From JANXDG01 sp964521665 (lineage in GTDB: Bacteria > Elusimicrobiota > Endomicrobiia > DTEH01): 52,263 bases of DNA. Below the pieces are notes generated by a model. That model was given only the letters and a program-made list of their open reading frames with translations. It did not search any database and was not told the DNA's origin. The translations under genes were made by a program, and so were the position numbers. Where the stretch lies: positions 1-52,263 of the forward strand of contig CAZFSG010000005.1 in assembly GCA_964521665.1 (NCBI GenBank), written 5' to 3'. Every line of letters begins with the position of its first letter. Position 1 is the stretch's first letter. Positions 48,234 through 52,263 of this stretch are shown here, one piece after another.

Positions 48234-50483
48234 ATGTATGGTGGTTTAATAACAAGTATATTTGTTGTTGGTTTTAGTGGGATAATAGCACAAACATTAT
48301 TAGTTCGTGAATTGTTATCTATATTTGAAGGAAACGAATTTTCGTTAGGAATAATTTTTGCTAATTGGTTGTTATCAGAAACTGTTGGGATATTGTTCTT
48401 AAGTAAAAAATTAGAAAAGAAAAAAGAAAAAGTTTTTTTATTTGTTTTTATCCAATGTTTATTTATAATTTCTTTTTTATTTTCAATCTTTCTTCTTCGT
48501 TATCTTAGAATAATTTTTGGTGTTCCTATAGGCATCTCTTTCGATATATCTCAAATAGTTATCTCATCAATAATGGTGTTATTTCTACCAGCTTTTTGCC
48601 ATGGTTGTTTGTATACATATTCAGCAAAACTTCTTGAAGATACTCAACAGAGTGTCTTATTACCAATATCTTATGCTTATATATATGAACTTGGTGGTAC
48701 AATGATTGGAGGAGTTGTTTTTACTTTCGTATTATTAAAATTATTTGATAGTTTTACTATTGTCTTTATTGTAGCAATTATAAATATATTAGCAGGAATT
48801 TTGTTATCTTTTTATGAAATAAAAGATAGAAGAACAACAGTATTGTTAACTACTATAAGTATATTTATCTTTTTTTCATTGTTTGTTGGTTTACCAAAAA
48901 AGTTTGAAGAAAAAACTAATTCTGTTTTATGGAAAAATTATAATCTTGTAGTTAGCAAAAATTCAATATATGGGAAAATTTCTGTAACAAAACAGGAACA
49001 TCAATATACTTTTTACTTTAATTCATTACCTGTTTTTACAATACCTGTTGCAGATATCACTTTTATTGAAGAGTTTGTACATATACCTTTTAGTTTGTTA
49101 GAAGAAAAAAATAAAAAACAAGTTTTGGTTTTATCGGGCGGAGTAGAAGGTTTAATATCAGAAATTAAGAAATATAAAGATGTAATTATTGATTATGTAG
49201 AACTTGACCCTGAATTAATAAAGATTACATTAAGCTATGTTCCACAAGAATTTAATAATGTTAATTTATATTTCACTGATATAAGATATTTTGTGAATAA
49301 AACACAAAAAGTTTATGATATCGTTTACATTGGTATAAAAGAACCAAAAGATTTGCAAATAAACAGAATCTTCACAACAGAGTTTTTCAAAATTTTAAAA
49401 AATAAAATTGTCGGTAACGGTATTTTAGTTTTTACTACACCAGGTTCTTTAGTTTATTTACCTAAAGATTTGGTTGTATTTAATAAAATTATTTTAGAAA
49501 CAGTAAAAAGATTTTTTAATTATGTAAAAGTTATACCTGGTGATGGATATAATATAATTATATGTTCAAATTTTGATTTTGAAAAAAATTTTTCTCCACA
49601 AAACGTTTTTGAAAAGTTGAATAGAAACAATATAGTGACAAAAAGTTTAACAAAAAATTATCTTGAATACAGGTTACAACAAAATCGTTCTCTACAGTTT
49701 TTAGAAAAACTTAATTCAATAAAATTAAGTTCTTTGAATCAGGATTATAATCCACAGGCAGTAGTATATATTTTGAGATATTGGATAGGAAAAGTTTCTA
49801 AAGGAAAAATTGGTTACAACTTATTTAAGTTTTTTACTGAACCCAAAAATTTAACTGGTATGTTGACAATAATTTTATTATCTACAATTGTTATATTTTT
49901 CATAATTTTTTTGGCTAAAAAAAACAAAAAAGTTTTTGTTTTATATTCAATTCTTACAACTGGATATACAGGGATGGTTTTAAGTTTACTTTTAATGTTT
50001 GTATTTCAGATTGTCTATGGTTATATTTACTACCTTATTGCGATTTTAACTTCAGCGTTTATGTTAGGTTCTGCGTTAGGATGTTTGATTGGGACAAAAC
50101 TGCAACGTAAACTTTCTTTACCATTAGCCGAAGGATTGATAATTATTTCAGTATTATTCATTGGATGGATGATAAAAATTTTAACTACAATATATAACGA
50201 AGTTGTGATATATATTTTATTTTTTGTTATGTTAATTATCTCAAGTATGATTATAGGTTTACAAATCCCTATTTTTAGCAAAATTTTGTATGAAGAAAAA
50301 CAAAAATTAATAGAAACAACAGGGACTGTTTTTGCATTTGATACTTTAGGTGGATGGATAGGTGGTGTTTTAGGTGGGATGTTTATTTTTCCGTTATTTG
50401 GTCTTAAAACAAGTTTAGTTATAATTATTTTATTGAAATTTATTAGTTTAGTTTTTAATTATGCAAAAGAAAAGTTTATATGA
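48234..50483 (+). CDS. Multi-pass membrane protein with spermidine-synthase-like domain
   Basis: A 749-residue protein with about seven N-terminal helices (residues 1-225), a soluble methyltransferase/spermidine-synthase-like domain (about 240-440: VLVLSGGVEGLISEIKKYKD, IIDYVELDPELIKITLSYVP, VYDIVYIGIKEPKDL, FTTEFFKILKNKIVGNGILV) and about six C-terminal helices (about 535-745). It resembles fused membrane SpeE-like proteins. The aminopropyltransferase catalytic Asp position (usually D-x-x-D-P after YDVIIV) reads IGIKEP, and GGGDGG is SGGVEG, so polyamine-making activity is doubtful. It starts 2 nt after argJ and its end overlaps recX by 23 nt. Confidence 0.75.
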   Translation: MYGGLITSIFVVGFSGIIAQTLLVRELLSIFEGNEFSLGIIFANWLLSETVGILFLSKKLEKKKEKVFLFVFIQCLFIISFLFSIFLLRYLRIIFGVPIGISFDISQIVISSIMVLFLPAFCHGCLYTYSAKLLEDTQQSVLLPISYAYIYELGGTMIGGVVFTFVLLKLFDSFTIVFIVAIINILAGILLSFYEIKDRRTTVLLTTISIFIFFSLFVGLPKKFEEKTNSVLWKNYNLVVSKNSIYGKISVTKQEHQYTFYFNSLPVFTIPVADITFIEEFVHIPFSLLEEKNKKQVLVLSGGVEGLISEIKKYKDVIIDYVELDPELIKITLSYVPQEFNNVNLYFTDIRYFVNKTQKVYDIVYIGIKEPKDLQINRIFTTEFFKILKNKIVGNGILVFTTPGSLVYLPKDLVVFNKIILETVKRFFNYVKVIPGDGYNIIICSNFDFEKNFSPQNVFEKLNRNNIVTKSLTKNYLEYRLQQNRSLQFLEKLNSIKLSSLNQDYNPQAVVYILRYWIGKVSKGKIGYNLFKFFTEPKNLTGMLTIILLSTIVIFFIIFLAKKNKKVFVLYSILTTGYTGMVLSLLLMFVFQIVYGYIYYLIAILTSAFMLGSALGCLIGTKLQRKLSLPLAEGLIIISVLFIGWMIKILTTIYNEVVIYILFFVMLIISSMIIGLQIPIFSKILYEEKQKLIETTGTVFAFDTLGGWIGGVLGGMFIFPLFGLKTSLVIIILLKFISLVFNYAKEKFI

Positions 50484-50910
50484 CAAATTGTTTGAGTATG
50501 GATGTAAGTTGTTAAAATACAGAGACAGAAGTGTTTATGAAATAAAAGAAAGGTTGAAAACTAAAGTTTCATCAGAACAGGATGTTGACAAGGTTGTTAA
50601 AAAACTAATAGATTTAGGATATCTTAACGAAAAACGTTTTGTAGAAAATTATATTAATAAATGGTTAGCAAAAGGGAAAAGTTTAAATTTGATAATATAT
50701 GAATTAAGAGAAAAATATAAAGTTAATAATGATATAATAAATCGATTAGATATTGAAAGTTTGAAATCTCAGCAGATTAAAAATGTACTACAAATTGTTA
50801 AAAAGAAATATAATAAAATTGACAAAACAAAAATTTATAACTTCTTAAATCGTAGAGGTTTTTCTGAAGAAGAAATTGAAACAGTTTTAAACAAATTAGA
50901 AGAAAAATGA
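50461..50910 (+). CDS. recX: RecA regulator RecX
   Basis: A 149-residue, all-helical RecX: CKLLKYRDRSVYEIKERLKT is the first three-helix repeat with the conserved L-x-x-R-x-x-S-x-x-E-L/I-x-x-x-L, VDKVVKKLIDLGYLNEKRFV (the G-Y/F-L-x-D/N-x-x-F motif) is the second, and FLNRRGFSEEEIETVLNKLE is the C-terminal repeat. RecX binds RecA filaments and limits strand exchange. recA itself is not in the window. It starts inside the upstream membrane-protein gene (23 nt overlap) and its stop overlaps the next start (ATGA). Confidence 0.9.
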   Translation: MQKKSLYDKLFEYGCKLLKYRDRSVYEIKERLKTKVSSEQDVDKVVKKLIDLGYLNEKRFVENYINKWLAKGKSLNLIIYELREKYKVNNDIINRLDIESLKSQQIKNVLQIVKKKYNKIDKTKIYNFLNRRGFSEEEIETVLNKLEEK

Positions 50911-51896
50911 ATATATTAGTTACAGGAGCAAATGGATTTATTGGCAGTAGTATTGTTAACAAACTTGTTGAAACTAAACACTATAATGTACATATTTTGA
51001 TAAGGAAAACAAGTAATGTTGAGAGATTGAAAAACAATATTGATAAAGTAAAAATTTTTTATGGTGATGTAAGAGATAAAGAAAGTTTAATTGAACCTAT
51101 TAAATCAGCTGATATTATAATACATTCAGCAGCAGTGTTACGAACAACTAACAATAAAATTTATTATGATGTAAACCAATTGGGAACAAAGAATTTGATA
51201 GAAACAGTTGAAGAATACAATCCTTATTTAAAAAAATTTATATTTCTTTCTTCACAAGCAGCTGCAGGTCCAGCTAGAGTTTTAAATTTTAAAAAGTCTG
51301 ATGAAGAATGTATCCCTGTGTCACATTATGGAAGAAGTAAATTTCTTGCTGAACAAGAATTGAGAAAACATTCTAAAAATATAAATGTTATAATTTTACG
51401 GCCGGCTGCTGTATATGGACCATATGATAGAGATATGTTTATATATTTTCAGCTTGCAGAGAAAGGAATAATCCCAACTTTTTCAAAAGAGTTTTATATT
51501 CAATTTACATATGTATACGACTTAGTTACTATAATAGAGAAAATTGTTAATGCAGAAGATATAAGTAATAAAACATTTTTTGTTGCTGAAGATAAGTGTT
51601 ATAATATAAATGAAATAAAAGAAATTTTTGAAAAAGTTATAAACAAAAAAATTAAAATCATTTATGTTCCATATTTATTAGGATATATTACTGCGTTTTT
51701 AAATGAAAAGTTTTATAAGATTATATATAACAAACCTGCTTTATTTAATAGAGACAAACTCGCTGAATTGACAAAAAATTACTGGACTTGTGAAAGTACA
51801 GAATTAAAAAATTATTTCCCAGATTTTTCTTATACATCTCTTGATGTTGGATTAAAAGAAACTTATCTGTGGTATATAAAAAATAATTGGTTATAA
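50907..51896 (+). CDS. NAD-dependent epimerase/dehydratase (extended SDR)
   Basis: A 329-residue extended SDR with N-terminal MNILVTGANGFIGSSIVNKL (G7-x2-G10-x2-G13), FYGDVRDKESLIEPIKSADI, IIHSAAVLR, FLSSQAAAGPA (Ser), and HYGRSKFLAEQEL with the catalytic Tyr-x3-Lys, then VIILRPAAVYGPYDRDMFIY. The C-terminal substrate domain is less conserved, so the substrate, a nucleotide sugar or a steroid/flavonoid-like alcohol in related enzymes, cannot be stated. It is co-transcribed with recX and is the last gene before repeat copy E. Confidence 0.88.
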   Translation: MNILVTGANGFIGSSIVNKLVETKHYNVHILIRKTSNVERLKNNIDKVKIFYGDVRDKESLIEPIKSADIIIHSAAVLRTTNNKIYYDVNQLGTKNLIETVEEYNPYLKKFIFLSSQAAAGPARVLNFKKSDEECIPVSHYGRSKFLAEQELRKHSKNINVIILRPAAVYGPYDRDMFIYFQLAEKGIIPTFSKEFYIQFTYVYDLVTIIEKIVNAEDISNKTFFVAEDKCYNINEIKEIFEKVINKKIKIIYVPYLLGYITAFLNEKFYKIIYNKPALFNRDKLAELTKNYWTCESTELKNYFPDFSYTSLDVGLKETYLWYIKNNWL

Positions 51897-52027
51897 ATTT
51901 TTTAAATAATATTGAATTTAATTTTTTAATTTGTTAAAGATAAAAAAACAAATTTTATTATTTCTTAAATTGTTGTATGCTTGCTTTCTAATATAGCAAA
52001 ACAAGTTTTGCCAACCATAAATAAAGA

Positions 52028-52263
52028 GGGTCTGTTAACTAAAAATGATGTTCTTTGAGCTACAAAAATAAATTTGTACCCGCAGATTTAATCTGCGGAT
52101 ATCTACGCAACCTAAAGATTAATGGATTCGTTAATTTTTAGTACTGTTGTAATGCGCTGATATAAAATCAGCGAATACAATATTTATGAGTAACCACAGG
52201 CTTTAGCTTGCATAATAATTGCAACAACATGGTTGTTGCAGTCCAAAATGTAAGTTTAATTTT
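52028..52263 (+). repeat. Modular REP-like hairpin array, copy E (cut by the window end)
   Basis: From 51897 to the window end there is no gene. About 130 AT-rich bases without recognisable signal come first. The head (GGGTCTGTTAACTAAAAATG) begins at 52028, followed by CGCAGATTTAATCTGCG (52081-52097), the ATTCGTTAATTTTTAG and CGCTGATATAAAATCAGCG modules (about 52127-52176), an ACAGGCTTTAGCTTGC hairpin and GCAACAACATGGTTGTTGC (52221-52239). It ends at GTAAGTTTAATTTT, the string that in copies C and D leads into the last GTAG hairpin and the tail, so the element must continue beyond the window. Confidence 0.82.

Overview
The window is about 52 kb of very AT-rich DNA from a Gram-negative bacterium. 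The envelope evidence is a KDO-8-phosphate synthase, a SurA-like periplasmic chaperone and a PorV/PorQ-like outer-membrane barrel. Three runs of exactly 100 N show it is a scaffold of joined contigs, probably a metagenome-assembled genome. Energy genes (a membrane-bound [NiFe] hydrogenase with an Mrp antiporter, no respiratory genes seen) suggest an anaerobic fermenter. Gene content and the FlgD-type Ig-like C-terminus fit Elusimicrobiota-like or related uncultured phyla, but no rRNA is present, so this placement is inference.

Layout. 1-5.9 kb: envelope genes (an Ig-like C-terminus, a LysM-fused barrel, a kinase-like protein lacking the phospho-acceptor His, a TPR/propeller protein, a SpoIID-like protein). 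6.2-11.3 kb: tRNA-Ser(CGA), kdsA, rpoZ, separate coaC and coaB, a family 4 uracil-DNA glycosylase and a PriA whose helicase motifs are all eroded. 11.3-20.2 kb: a flavoprotein, a SerC-like aminotransferase with serA, an orphan ABC ATPase, surA-pdxA, a truncated acetyltransferase, a DapL-like aminotransferase and folK. 20.2-24.2 kb: a divergent polyamine locus (carboxynorspermidine dehydrogenase and decarboxylase on the minus strand, a basic amino-acid decarboxylase on the plus strand), followed by a DksA/TraR zinc-finger protein.

24.6-36.7 kb is one co-directional operon with a recognisable promoter. A sulfhydrogenase-like beta/gamma NAD(P)H module and a polyferredoxin precede a complete group 4 [NiFe] hydrogenase core (H, B, C and D-like subunits, all four Ni-binding Cys present), an Mrp-type antiporter set (two antiporter-like subunits, MrpA C-terminus, B, C, E, F, G) and a ferredoxin subunit with an extra Cys-pair tail. 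The likely role is to couple NAD(P)H and/or ferredoxin oxidation, H2 production and ion pumping. 36.7-52 kb is housekeeping: ZapB-like and ZapA division proteins, rarA, 5-formyl-THF cyclo-ligase, rny, surE, uvrB, nadC, rsmI, argC, argJ, a membrane spermidine-synthase-like protein, recX and an SDR epimerase.

The most unusual sequence is a dispersed, modular repeat found in five intergenic regions (about 5.93, 11.93, 15.79, 39.36 and 52.03 kb). Each copy begins with the same head and then carries a variable string of small perfect hairpins in both orientations, many preceded by GTAG or GGAG as in REP sequences. Three copies end in a shared tail that is an imperfect inverted copy of the head. 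Other notable points are an 18-bp inverted repeat bracketing zapA and covering its ribosome-binding site, interleaved divergent polyamine promoters, and kdsA starting 15 nt after a tRNA.
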